Positions 21,601 to 35,003 of a stretch of DNA of 64,000 nucleotides are shown here, one piece after another; within the stretch, counting starts at the first letter, position 1; each line of letters begins with the position of its first letter. The translations under genes and the position numbers were made by a program. The notes beneath the pieces are model-generated. The model made no database searches. It saw only the letters and a list, made by a program, of their open reading frames with translations, and had not been told where the DNA came from. Source of the stretch: Diphasiastrum complanatum (taxonomy: Eukaryota > Streptophyta > Lycopodiopsida > Lycopodiales > Lycopodiaceae); assembly GCA_029204225.1 (NCBI GenBank), contig CM055095.1, positions 70,519,957-70,583,956 of the forward strand, read 5' to 3'.

Positions 21601-24128
21601 ACGCTGTAAAGCATAGTACAAAGGGAGAGTAGGTTAGCAAGATGCATGCCATGTCACCCTAGGCCCTACCTTTTCACACGTGCGAGCTGTTAGGGCTGAA
21701 AAATTCTATAGGAGGGCACACTTTTTTAAGAAGCTTTTCTCAAAAATCACATCTACGCTTCGCATACCATCAAATAGACATTACAAGCAATACATAAAGG
21801 TCATTAAAGATCAGTAGAAGATTCTATTATGTCCAACAATGATCAATAGGCTCAGATCCATCAAAAAATGGATTCTAGGAGGCCACCTACAAGGAAAACT
21901 TTGGTGAATTATTGTCTAAACCTCCAAGCACTAGTGTATCAGGGCTTGAATCAGAGTTAAGTTAAATGTCCATAAGCTTCAGGTACTATAAAAAGAGCTA
22001 TTCTTGCCCAATTTTTGAGATTTTGGGACCTCTTAACTACAGCCTACCAAACCTGTTGAAAACCTCTACAAAGCATTATTTCACGTTTGAAAACGTGCAT
22101 GCAAAGTTTTATGCAAAGATATTGATTCAAACTCCCGAAAAAGTGGAAAAACCATCAATGTTTTTTGTTGTTTGACCAATTTTCGACTTTTTCGGCATGC
22201 TCTAATGGATCAAATCCACATGCAAGTGCAATCAAACCCTAACTACTGTGATTCACCCCACCCACGTGCAAGCACTGAAAGTTTTGATTATGCTCAATAC
22301 CAATCCTTACTAATTTATTTCAGCCCAAATCACCAAATTTTGACCAAAATATAGTCTCAACCCAATATTGACCATATAAATGGAAGCAATCATTAGAACG
22401 CATCATAATGACTGAAAAACAGCAAGTACTATCCTGAAAATCATTAACATACAGTATGTTTGATGAATTTCAAGCTAAAACAGTAAATACAAGTTCGAAA
22501 ACCATAAAAAATTGTCAAAATTAGAATAATTTATGGTGACGGTTATGGAGAAAGTTCATAACACTGTTCTTTAGGTTGAAAACAATCAAGATCCTGAGAA
22601 GCCACTTACTTGGAGGTTAATTTCACCACCAAGAAGAAAAAGCAAGGAGCTATTGTCAAGAAGTTGCAAAAAAGTAAAAAGCGTCTCCACTTCCTGATCG
22701 ATGCAAAGCCAAGCTTTAAGACCACCAAGTGTTCATGTTTTTCAAAATGTTCTGATTACATGTTAGAAAGTTAAGCAATAGTTTACATGTCCTTCTGTGG
22801 AAAAATCATTTCTAAGTCACTTTGCATGTCTGGGAACATGGTAATTAGTGTTACAATAGTTTGATCAGTGAAATTTCATACATGAATGCATTTTGGTAAG
22901 CAGCAGTTAAAAAATGATTTTTCAGTTCAGTTACGCTGTTTACGTAAAAAAGTCAATTTTTCCTTAAATTGCTGCATGTGGACTTTGAAGCATGCCGCAT
23001 GGTCCGAAATTATTTCGATTAGAATTGATAATAGTGCAGACATGGGAGCACCTCGAGGTCCTAGCTGCAAACCCCCTTGTAGGTATGTCTTTGGAGTTGT
23101 AGTGGTATCCACTTTTCTTCATTTGCCGGTGATCTATGGGCTTTATAGAAGATGGTGACATTTTGTTTTTTATGGAGATTTATGAGCGTTGTGAGAGAGG
23201 CTAAGCTTTTCCTGGCTACACACGGGAGTTCACTCTTAGAGAGGAGGTCAGATAGGTGGCAGAGACTCATGTGACGTTGCATGCATATTCAAAAGATACT
23301 TACGACCATCTCTTTCATGTGTGCAGCAGGATGAGCAACCAAGATGTATTTGAATCAAGCTTCTTGGTGTTGATATTGGGCTAGAACAGGAGGTCTTCAT
23401 TGCAACATAGATTATTTTCCTCTGGAGACTTCCTTTCAATTTATTGACATAGATGTATTTCCATATGCAAATATCTCAATAGCAATTGTTTTATTCTTTG
23501 AGCTGTTCTTTTATTGTGTGATTAATGCATGGACATTAGACTATTAGGACGTGATATAGAGGATGACCTTGTACGTCTACTTGCATTGGAAAATGATTAG
23601 ATGTGTGCCTATTCGATACATTTCTCAAACAGAGGAGCAGATGGGAACCTATCCTTACTATGATACCTAGAATTGAGGCTGTCATAAGGTTTCTCACCTT
23701 TTAGAATTGGCCTTTTTAGAATTGGAAGAATTGATAGTTTAGGAAATTTAGAAATGGGGTTTGTAAGAAAGAAACGGAAAATATCATTTATTTTTTAATA
23801 CCAATTTTTGTTATAAAAAAATATCAAAATAACTTGAAAACAATCATTTGTCCTGCATTTCACATAGTTTACTTCTTAGTAATACTTATATGATACATAA
23901 TTGTCATTGCAATGGGCAATATGAAGTTTTGACTCTTGAGCGCACACAACAATTGACAAAGTTTGTCAGAATACAAAACCAAATATAATCACAATTCAAA
24001 ATGAATGTAACCATGATTGAAATTGGAATTTAACCATGTGGCATGATCCTTTAAGTATTATAAGCAAGATCCATTATCCATATTGAACTCAAATAATCAA
24101 GTCACAAAAGGCATCTAAATTCCAGTTC

Positions 24129-24196
<68 letters not shown>

Positions 24197-27100
24197 GGTC
24201 TCAATTTCCTCAACGGTCTTCCTTAGTGGCCGTCTTTCTCTGGGTACATGTCATCGTTTTGGCGGCAGATACAGTGTTGTCAATTATTTTATAGCATCAC
24301 CTGCTCTGCTTCCCCACTTGCAATCTCTCACTATTTCTCCCCTAGTTCTTTCTGACCACTCTATGTTGTACCTTTCCTTTGTCCCTCCCCTTCACCCACC
24401 TTCTTGTCCCTCCATTCCGCACCTCCAACCTCCTTTTTCTTGTATACCTCCCCATAAACGCCAGGACTACATTGACTGTCTCACGTGCACTTGCCCACTT
24501 CCCCTTTTCTTCGAATCTCTCGACCCAAGCCTCCTTTCTCACCACCTCTCTCACCATTGCTGCTGCAGTCGTCTCCCCTGCCCCCCGCCGTAGCTCTGCT
24601 CATCGCAGGACACATAATAAATGGTATGACAAATCTTGATCTTCCTTCGAAACCTATCTCAAGTACGTCCGATCCGTTTCACCTTTGCTCTCTTCCCTGG
24701 TTGAAAAATAGTATTGCACATTTCTACACCGCAACAAAGCTGTATACAGTACGACCCGCTTAGCCCGACTACTTGACAACTTACACTCAGCCTCCTCCAC
24801 TGCCTTTTGGAGGGATTTTCTTCCTAAGTGTCACACCATTTCTCCCATCCCTCTCCAGTCCTGGATTGATCATGCGACCCACCTCTATACCACCCAATAC
24901 CCCCCACTCCTTTTGTCTTCCTGCCCACTTCATTGTGACCTTTTCAATCCCCATATCGTTGAAGAGGTTATTCGTCAGCTCCACAACCACCATTCTCTTG
25001 ATGTCAATTTCCTTTCTGCTGAACTCATCAAACCCGTGGCCCAACTTGCTTCCCCTCTTCTTGCACATTGCTTCAATCGCTCTGTTACCGAAGGTCTTCC
25101 TACATCCTGGGCAACCAACCTCCTTTGCCCCATTTTGAAAAAAGGTGATGCACTGCAAGCTGACAACTACCGGACCATCATGATCAGCCACACTATCACT
25201 AAAGTCTTTGGCGCCGTCCTTCATCGCCTACTTTCTATGGAGGCTGATTCACGTGGACTCTATGCTACGGGATAGGCGGGCTTTCGCCGCGGTTACCGCA
25301 CCCTTGATCATGTGCTCACCCTGCGCAACATTGTTGAAGAAGCCAAACATGCGGGCCGCAAAGTTTTTGCTTGCTTCGTCGACCTGCAAAAAGCTTTTGA
25401 TTTAGTTTCTCGAGATCTTCTTTGCAGGTTACGGCAGCTTCTTATTTATGACTCTATGCTTGTAGCGATTATTACCTTGTATGAGAGGGTTTCTAGCAAG
25501 GATTTGGCAAGGGTCTAATTTGTCTGCTCCTACCTGCAGCAATGTTGGTGTTAAGCAAGGTTGTCCCTTGTCCACTAGTCTATTCGCCCTTATGTAGATG
25601 ATTTGGAGCGCCTTATCTGTGAAGAAGGTGGGGAAGGTTGTCCGCTTGCTCACTTGATTATTCTTATCCTTCTTTATGCTGATGACATTGTTCTTCTTTC
25701 TTCTTCCCCGGCTGGGGTGTGGTCTGCAGCGTCACTTACATGTCTTACATCATTTTTGTACCTTATGGGGCCTGTCTGTCAACCTAGGGAAAACTAAGGT
25801 CTTGATTTTCAACACTAATCGTCACAGTCTTCACAACTATCACTTTCTATACGCTGGGCTTTGCGCGGAGTTTGCCACCCCTCCCATCATTCTCGAGGGG
25901 TTTTTTCATATTATATGCCTTCTTTAGCGCATTCAACATATTCACCCTTCCCACCCTGATAGATATATTGCAGCCGCACTTTGGTCTTCTTCTGCTCTTG
26001 CTGCTTCCAATACCAAGATTTCATGGTACCAACAGGTGGTGGATTTACTACGTTCTTTGGACATCTTTGTCACGGACCTTCCATCAGGCACAAATCGGTA
26101 TATTCGCCGCCAGCTCTTTCGTCGTTACATACAGCACACATGGGGACCCAACTTAGCTTCCCGACCAAGACACACGTTCTTTCCCTTGATCCAGCCGGTT
26201 TACCTCTGCTCCCGCTGTATCTCTCACAGTCACTCTCATACGGCTTGCGTTACCGCATTGGACAGCTATTACTCTTATCATTCTATTCAAGTCAAAAGGA
26301 GAAAGAATAAAAGTATTGAGACTCAAATCTAAATTGAAGGGCACATGGATTTTCTTGGATGATAATGCAGGAAAGTTTTTCATGAGGCCAAGGCATTTGA
26401 TTGATTTGCTATTTATTGGGATGGTTAGGTTAGATAGTTAGATTGTGGACCATCTACTTCTAGTGCCTAGGAAGTTGGGGTTCTCGAGCATAGGAGCTGC
26501 TCGGGACCTCATCCATACCACATTCGCATTGGGCTATGGAACTGTAATGACATTCATTCACGGTAGGAGATTTAGTAGTTTTCATCTCTATCCTTCTTTT
26601 TACAGAGACTCATGAGAGTCAGCTGATGGGATTAATAGAGTGTCAAGGATTAAGGTGGGTTTGTCTTTCATCCAGAGACTAGATCTGTGGGTGGCAGAGG
26701 TTCGGGTGGAGTGGCATGCTTTTTCAGGGACTTACTTTGGCCTATCATTGATCTGATTCGACAAGATGAATAGGCACAATATCTTTGGATTTAGTTTCTT
26801 GATCAGAGCCTTGGACTTGACAGGGATATGTATTTGGCAGTTTGCTATTTACCACCAAATTCTTTAGCTTTTGTTGATAGTGTGGCCTCTCCGTACGTTG
26901 ATCGCTCTTTGAATATTCTCCTTTACTTTGAGTGTGGTCATGCCCTTCTTGCCAAGGACATTTTCTAGACAGACAGAGTTTCATGTAGTTACTATTGACC
27001 CTTTGAGGATACATGCCTTGGATGGTATGGATATGGGGATCAACAAGATATTTGCTAATGTTGGTGGCCCAAGTTCTACATATGGTGAGCATTTTCTTCT

Positions 27101-30100
27101 GCTAGACGAGGCTCATGAGCTTGCCATTTTTAATGGCTCGTCTTGCTAGTCGAGTTCTAGTGACTATACTTGCCAGCCTCATAGTGGTGGCCACAGTGTT
27201 GTGGACTATTTCATGGGGTGGGTCACCAGTATGTAAACAACTCCATCTACAAGTTATTCATGCACAATCTTTGTTCTCTAATCATCATCGTAACGTCGAA
27301 TGTTAATATAGTTACACTTATCATTACAAAAAGAGTTCATACGATGCTTGTGAAGGCAAGAGACTTGTTGATCTTCTTTATAGCTCTTTGTTGATCTTCT
27401 TTGTAGCTCTTCTTTTGGTGCTTTCCCCACCTTCATTGTTGAGAGATCTGCATCACTAGACTGAGTATGCCACATCACTCTCTGGCCAATGAGAGGTTGA
27501 AATCCTGTCGAGCACGAGATATCGATGACTTAGAGAGGTCGAATTCATGATTCATGCCGCTGATATACTTGCACCTATTTTGGTCCTTAATCATGCCATC
27601 TTCTTTGCTTTTCCTTCAACAATATCATCCAATATCATCCAGATTCCACAAGAGTGGTGACCCCATGAAGCCTAATAACTATCGTACGATTATGATTGGG
27701 GCACATTGTGGCTAAGCTTTATGGCATTGCTGTTTTGTGGATTTCTGAAAAGCTTTTCCCTCAGTTCCACGACATATGCTATCCAGAGGTTGAGGGATCT
27801 TAGCTTTTGTAATTGATACCATACTACTATCATTGCATTGTATGAGCAGGTTTGGGGATGCTTCAGATTTGAGGTCCGTCTCTCTAAGAGAGTTAGGAGT
27901 ATTATTGTTGTGAAGCAGGGTTGTTCTCTCTTTGCCACACTTTTTGATTTGTATATTGATGAGCTTGAGAAAATTATCAAACAAGATGGTGGTCTTGGTT
28001 GTAGGCTTGGTGACATACTTATTTCCATTCTACTTTATGTTGACGATGCGGCCTTGCTTTCTTCTTCTGGTGAGGGGTTGCAGCGACATTTTGATATGTT
28101 ACAAGTTTTTGAGGATTTATCTGGTTTGATTGTGCATACCAGGAAAACCTAGATTATTGTAGTGGCAAGTGCATACCAGGAAAACCTCCAAGATCTTTAT
28201 GTAGTGGCAAGTGTGTACTCTAGGAGGACAACCACTAGATGTGGTATCCTCTTATACTTATTTAGGGACATCCTTCACTGGACCAGCTTTCAGTATGAGA
28301 TAGGCCACCATGGCTCGATTGTGGAAGGTTCATGCTTCTATGGTTAGTATTGAGTAGTGTTTCCACCTGGTTCAGAATCGACTCAGATGAAACAACATGA
28401 ATCGTGATTCTGAACTGGGTCCCTTCCAAAAGAATTGGAAAAAACCGACAATTTTTATTTTATTTTTCCATTTTTTAGATATAATGCTAAAAAATATCTA
28501 CTGTATTATGTATAATGTCTACAGTAAAATCTTATAGATGTTAGATTGCTATTGAAAACATACATTTCAAAGTTCACTATTGCTGGGCTGCAGCCTGAAA
28601 CCATATTACAATTCAGCATACACAGAATCACAAGTGCAAAAGTTGGTTCCAAACAGATCATTTGAAATGGATTATAAAATTAGAGGGAAAAAAAAACTCC
28701 TAACGTGTGTGTGAAAGTTTGGCATATAAAAATTTAGTTAGAACTAACTAGGGAATAGTAGAATTATGAATACCTTGTGCATGTGAATGGAACTTAGGGA
28801 AAGGAAATCTTTAGGCTTTCAACTCTTTCCCATGAATCATCATCCTCAGTGTGTCCATTGGATCAAGCACTCAGAGATAGAACAATCTTTAGGCTTTCAA
28901 CTCTTTCCGTTGGATCAAGCACTCAGAGATAGAACAATCTCTCAACTTTTAGTTCTGAGTACACTTTCTAGTTCTGAAGGTACACTAAGCGAAAAATCTT
29001 CCAAATAGGTAAGATCTTCATCAGATCCAACTGTATCACCTTCATGCAAACTTAACCTCATCCAGCTTACATGAAACACTAGATGAGCAGTAGACTTGTC
29101 TTGAAGATCAAGTTCGTAAGCTAGAGATCTTCTTTATATTCCAAAATGGTCCACAATATCTGGTAGACAATTTCAAATGCTTTTCAATACGCATAGTCCT
29201 AGAATCTATTGGAATCCTAAGATATACCTAGTCATCAGTATTTTGTACTATTCATTGGGTGGTGTAGAGAGAAAATGGCCTCAAAGCCAATGGAGTGCTC
29301 TTAAATATTGTAGGTTGTGCTCTCTCATGATGACAAATGATGAATTAGTAACACTTTGGTAGTGGCTAGTAAGACCTCGGGCATTTCTGAGTTCATACTC
29401 CCTTCAAGGCTACTTCTAAAGAGACCATTGAATAAAAGTAGTCATTCAGCTCCAACAAATTTTAACGTTAAAACACACATCTTAAGAGTCAAGAACTGAG
29501 ATTGCTTGGTTAGAAAATACCTTCTTGAAAGTGGCCAAAAGAAATCCTTGCACTACTTGTGCTAGATTCTAAGGACTTGCTTAGTGGGATACCACACAAA
29601 TGTTTTTATTTTTGATTGTTTTAATGTTTTTTTAAACAGAACTTTGCCATAGGTGATAGGAAAATTGTCTTGAGAGTTCATGCGACATGTTGTAAACCTA
29701 AGAAAGAAACTTTAGCAACACGTTTACATGCTGATGCAGCTGACTATTCTGACCACACTGTAATCAAGAGCTCAGCGTGCTCCTTTCAGGTTTTAAGACC
29801 TCATCAAATGGAGCCGTAGTTTTTCTACATGGAGCTCCGACACAGTCTTACAGCTATCGAGATGTCATCGTAAAGGTGATCGAAATTCCAATTCGCTTCA
29901 CACTCACAAATGCCCACATACAGACGTACACCCTTGCACATGCACATGCACACATACACACATGCCCACATACAGACGTACACCCTTGCACATGCACACA
30001 TATAAAGTGCACAAACAAACATATGGAGCTAAAAGAAGATCTTAATTTCTGGTTTTGTGCTCTGGCGTTTACTTACAATAACATTATATCTTGTACATTT

Positions 30101-33100
30101 TGCTGATTGTGCACAAAAACTTTGTAATATAGTTGTTGCTAAAAGTAACGAAAACCAAGATCTGATGATTGTGTTTTTCTTTCACCCTTGATAACTTTGA
30201 GAACTTAACATATATTTGCTCAACATTAGTAGTAATGGTCCAGCAGCTTTTGCTTTAGGACTGGAGATGAAGCATGGAAGGGTCTGTCTTGTCACAGTTT
30301 TTCTTATGTTTAACAAACAGATGCTTGAAAGTCTCAAAGCAGATGGCAGAAATAGGCTATCATTGCTATGCACCAGATTGGCTTGGCTTTGGTTTTAGCG
30401 AAATGCCAGAGCCTGGAGATGACTTTGCTTATACAGGTGCAGATTCTGGAGCTCAAGCCTTTGCCATGATTTAATTTCTTAGTTGTGATTCTGAATAGGG
30501 ATCATTTTGCACACTTTTAGTAGTCTAGAAGTACCTTTTCTAAAAGATACTGCTAAACAGAGAAGAGCCGAATAAGTGAAAATCAATAACATTCCAATTA
30601 TTTAGATTTTTATGGACTCATATCACTACAATATAAGCTTAGTTTGTCCATGAATTTTTGCTAACATAATGATGCATAATCAGCCATAAGTTTGAAGTTT
30701 GCATTCTCATGACTTCAAGTCTCAAAATTAACAATTGCAGAGGAAGCTTATCATGAGGAATTTGATAAGTTGCTCACTCAACTGGGTTTGGATTCACCAT
30801 TTTCACTTGTGACTCAGGTATTGAGTAAATGCCATCTGTAACTATATAGAATATGTCTATAAGAGTAATGGACAGTTATTCTAATACGTTATTTATGATC
30901 TGATGTTTGCAACAACTGTAGCTCTAATTCTGGTGGAGGTGGACAAACTTGATACTACGGCTGAAGTTGCTTTTCTGTCTTCTGAAATTCTAGTTCCTAG
31001 AAATCACAAAATGTATGCATTTCAGTATTTATCATCTTGGGATTGTTTCTTTATACAGGGCTTTATAGTTGGATCTTATGGACTGACTTGGGCTTTGAAG
31101 AATCCAAGCAGGCTTGTAAAGTTGGGCATATTAAATGGCCCTCTTACTGCTTCAGCAACACTTCCTCCAGTTTTCCAGCAGCTAAGGTATTTCCTCCTTT
31201 CAACAAAAGTACTGTCCTAATACAAAAAAAAAAGAAGCTTGGGCAATAGACAACAAAAAGATTGGGAGGAAAGTATTTCTGTTTGCAAATCAAGGACTAT
31301 GAGGCAATGATACTTGGTGCTAGAAGAAGCAATCTCCTTTTCCGTTAAGCATATGAAATTGCTATTTCATGATGACTTAAACTTCTTGTATAGGAGTTTT
31401 AGACCACCATAATCTTGGATCCCAAATCACCCTATACTGGAATACAGACTGTGGGCTTACTACCAAACAATAGGATTAAACCTTGTCCATCCCTGAACTT
31501 GGAGCATCTATACATCACCTTGAGCCAAGATCTAGACTTCTAGGCATTACACTAGCATCCTATACTGCTTACCCCCCAACCCAAGTGGGATGAATAACTT
31601 ACTCTTAACCCAAAACATATTCACAACAAAGAATTTCCCGGTCTCATACAAATAACCCCTAACCATGAACATAGTCCCGCTAATCATGAACATAGTCCAG
31701 GCACAAGGCTCTTTTTTGGTCAATAGCTTTCTAGAATAATCTATGTTTTAAGATAAAATTGGAACCCTTGATTAACCACTATGTACAATAGCATACATGA
31801 CCGACCCTCTCCCTTGGGAGCTTTACTTCTTCCAGGAGTAAACCATGCTATCTCTTCTTCAATTCATAGCTTCTCTCTATACAAATTGTGAAATTGTGCA
31901 CAATGGTCTTGTTATTTTTATCTCTATATAAATTTGTGAAATTGGATATATTCTAATTTCACAAATAGATATAATGTTACCATATTGGGCATAACCAATC
32001 AACCTCAATCCTACTCATGGCAATTTGCAACTTAATTTGTGGTACCTTTTCAATATCTCATTCGAACTTCAAACTCTTTCAGTAACTCAAAACTATTGGA
32101 CTAATCTTCTCCTAAGTTAATTGCATAAAAAACTCAAGGGGTTGATGATTTGTATTGAATAACATCAATGTTGCAGTACTATGCGAGAATAACATTATGA
32201 TTAACAATAAATAAGAGCATTGAGGACATGCAAATGAAAGAGCAACCAAAATTTAATTGACATAGATCAAATGCAAGTACAATAGAACTTACAAAGCTGG
32301 ACTGTTTCACAATTATGTTAATGCTCCTAGAAACTTATGCCATCACAAAATGGTGCTCATTATTTTATAGGGAGGGGTATTTATCATAGATGCACCGAAT
32401 CGTGATTCTCTGGGTCTGCGATTCGCGAATCGCGATTCTGAACCCAGAATCGCAAAAAAAAAAAAGAATATATATATTTTTTTTTGGAAAAATAGCTTAT
32501 GGCTGAAATTTTTTAGGGGATCAATGGTCAAACCAGCGTTTTGTCTCTCAGAAGTGCAGTAGATGAGGCACAAACAGATCTTATTTTCAGTAGCTATCTG
32601 GTTGTCATTTGCTTTGGTTTTCAGTAAATGTTAATCCTACAGTTTGGGCTATCAATTGTATGGATCACTTTTGCTATCGTTTCACTGGAGATGTGAGTGC
32701 AATGTGCATATAGTTGGGGGCATAAATATTGGGCCCTTCTTGGCGTGCATTTGGACCCCATTTTTATCTACAGGGGGACGGTAGCATTTTTATCTACAGT
32801 GTCTATATAGCAGGGTTCGGGGGGGCGATAGCCCCCCGAGAAATAGGAGTCGGGGTTCGGTATCCCCCCGGTGGTGGTTTGGGGGGCAACGCCCCCCAAC
32901 GGCGGGGTTTGGGGACTACCGGTAGACCCCGGCCCCGACGGTAAGGCCTCTTCATGATTTGGCCTTCCAACTCCTTGAGTGAAAACACACTTTTTGGTGT
33001 TTCGCACCCGAAACAGTCGGCAAACTACACAGTCATAATTCTCTCAGTCAGAGCTTTCATCTGATACCCATATTGCCTAATTTTTTTAAAATTAAAAAAA

Positions 33101-34238
33101 GAAAGCGATTCTACGCGATTCTGGGAAAATCCCGAAACGCGTTTCTGAATCGCGATCAGAATCGCGATTCAGAATTGCGGTGCATGTATATGGTATTTAT
33201 TCTACCACCTACCTCAATCTACCTCCACCTCCTCTTTGAAAGCTTCTAGAAGCTGGAGCTCCACCTCATTTTAAGAAGCTTCTAGAACTTCAGGTTTACA
33301 AATTGTGGGTCACTTCCCCATGGCAAAGACTTACGACGTAGAATTTGTCTCACAAGCGACCCAATAGGCATAACTTAATAGCACAATATATGGCCACATG
33401 GATTTTCCATGGCTGCGATTGCTAACTTTTGTAAGAACGTTGCCCTAGATTGTTTTAAAAAAAGTAATTGGCTACATGGTAACACGGTCTTATCATCTAA
33501 ATTGAAGATTTCCAATGATGAAGAACAATGGCTTACCAGCTTCCTTTATGTTAACGACATTGATAAAGCACAAGACAATCTCTGCTTCATATACATATTC
33601 TTTGTACGGAAATTAGCCATTGATAGACTAAATAGTCCAGACTTTACTCCATTTCCCAATGATCGACGTTATTCAGTTATAGAATCTTTGACGTATGTAA
33701 AGTATGGACTTACCAAACTTCACCTTTAAATTTGATAGGAAATGACACTTTACCTTATCTATTATGTACTTACAAAGCCCACAAGGAATCATTTACGAGT
33801 AAATATTTTGTGAGTTTCTTTCTTGCCATGAGTCAATACAAAGATAGCACATGGTGTGCAATCTTTTTTTATGCCATTACTTGAATGTTTATTAATAAGA
33901 ATTGTGGTTTGGCACATAGTTAAAAATCCCATAATGAAATCCCAAAATAAAAAAAATCTAAAGCTAAAAACATTTTCAAAGGACAATACACATCACCTAA
34001 AATAGATGTTGCTTTCTGACACTCCTTGCCTTGATGGTTATTTTGTGTAGTGCAACTTTCAACTTATCTCTATGTTTCACAATATTTCTTGTGGAAGAGC
34101 TTTTTGTGAATACGTCCACCACTTGGTGATTCCTATTACCATATCAAAGCACAATTTCTCCACTTTGAACCTTATACTAATGAAATGTTGGCCAACTTCA
34201 ATATGGTATGGGGCATGAGGTCCATACAAAATAAAGAG

Positions 34239-34330
<92 letters not shown>

Positions 34331-34955
34331 CCCCCAATAGTAGATTGAAATAATCTATTCCGTTTATCTTGTTCAAGCTTGTTGTGCCATCACAAATTCT
34401 TGTTACATGGATTAGATTTCCATTGCTTTTAAATATTACAATGCTACATTATCTCTAGTTTTTGTATATTTTCGAAGGATATCTATAGATAGTTAAATAT
34501 AATTCATGCTTTGCACTTGCATTTTTTACTACATTAGATTACACATGATAATGTATTGATAATGGCGCTAGATATTTATTTTTGAAGTGTGTGCAACAAT
34601 ACTAAGTATTGTTGTTGCTATCATTAGAATGGATAATTTCACCTTTTTCTTAATGATTTTAATTTCTTTGATCTTCAATTTCAGCTGTACTAGTTATAGG
34701 CTGTTCATTGGCTTGGGCAGAAAGTGTTTTGAATGGAAATGCTAAGTCTTTACAAATGCACTATTTGATGTAGGCTTCCTTTTATCGGTGAATTTACTTG
34801 CCAAAATGCTGTGCTAGCTGAGCGATTTGTTGAAAAGGGTAGCCCGTATGTCTCAAACTTTGACCTTGAAGGTTTTGTGATCGCTAGTTGCTTTATTACC
34901 ATAGCATGATACATTTTTTGGTAACAAACGAAATTATACCTCATGATCCTAAAAT

Positions 34956-35003
<48 letters not shown>

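Noticed and set aside
32719..33007. Frames in the GC-rich island as a gene
   Set aside because: Gly/Pro/Arg-rich frames appear on both strands because of G and C runs; there is no conserved domain.
34077..34376. Arg-Glu repeat frame on the minus strand
   Set aside because: The repeats come from the (CT)n tract; only the copia RNase H part is real.
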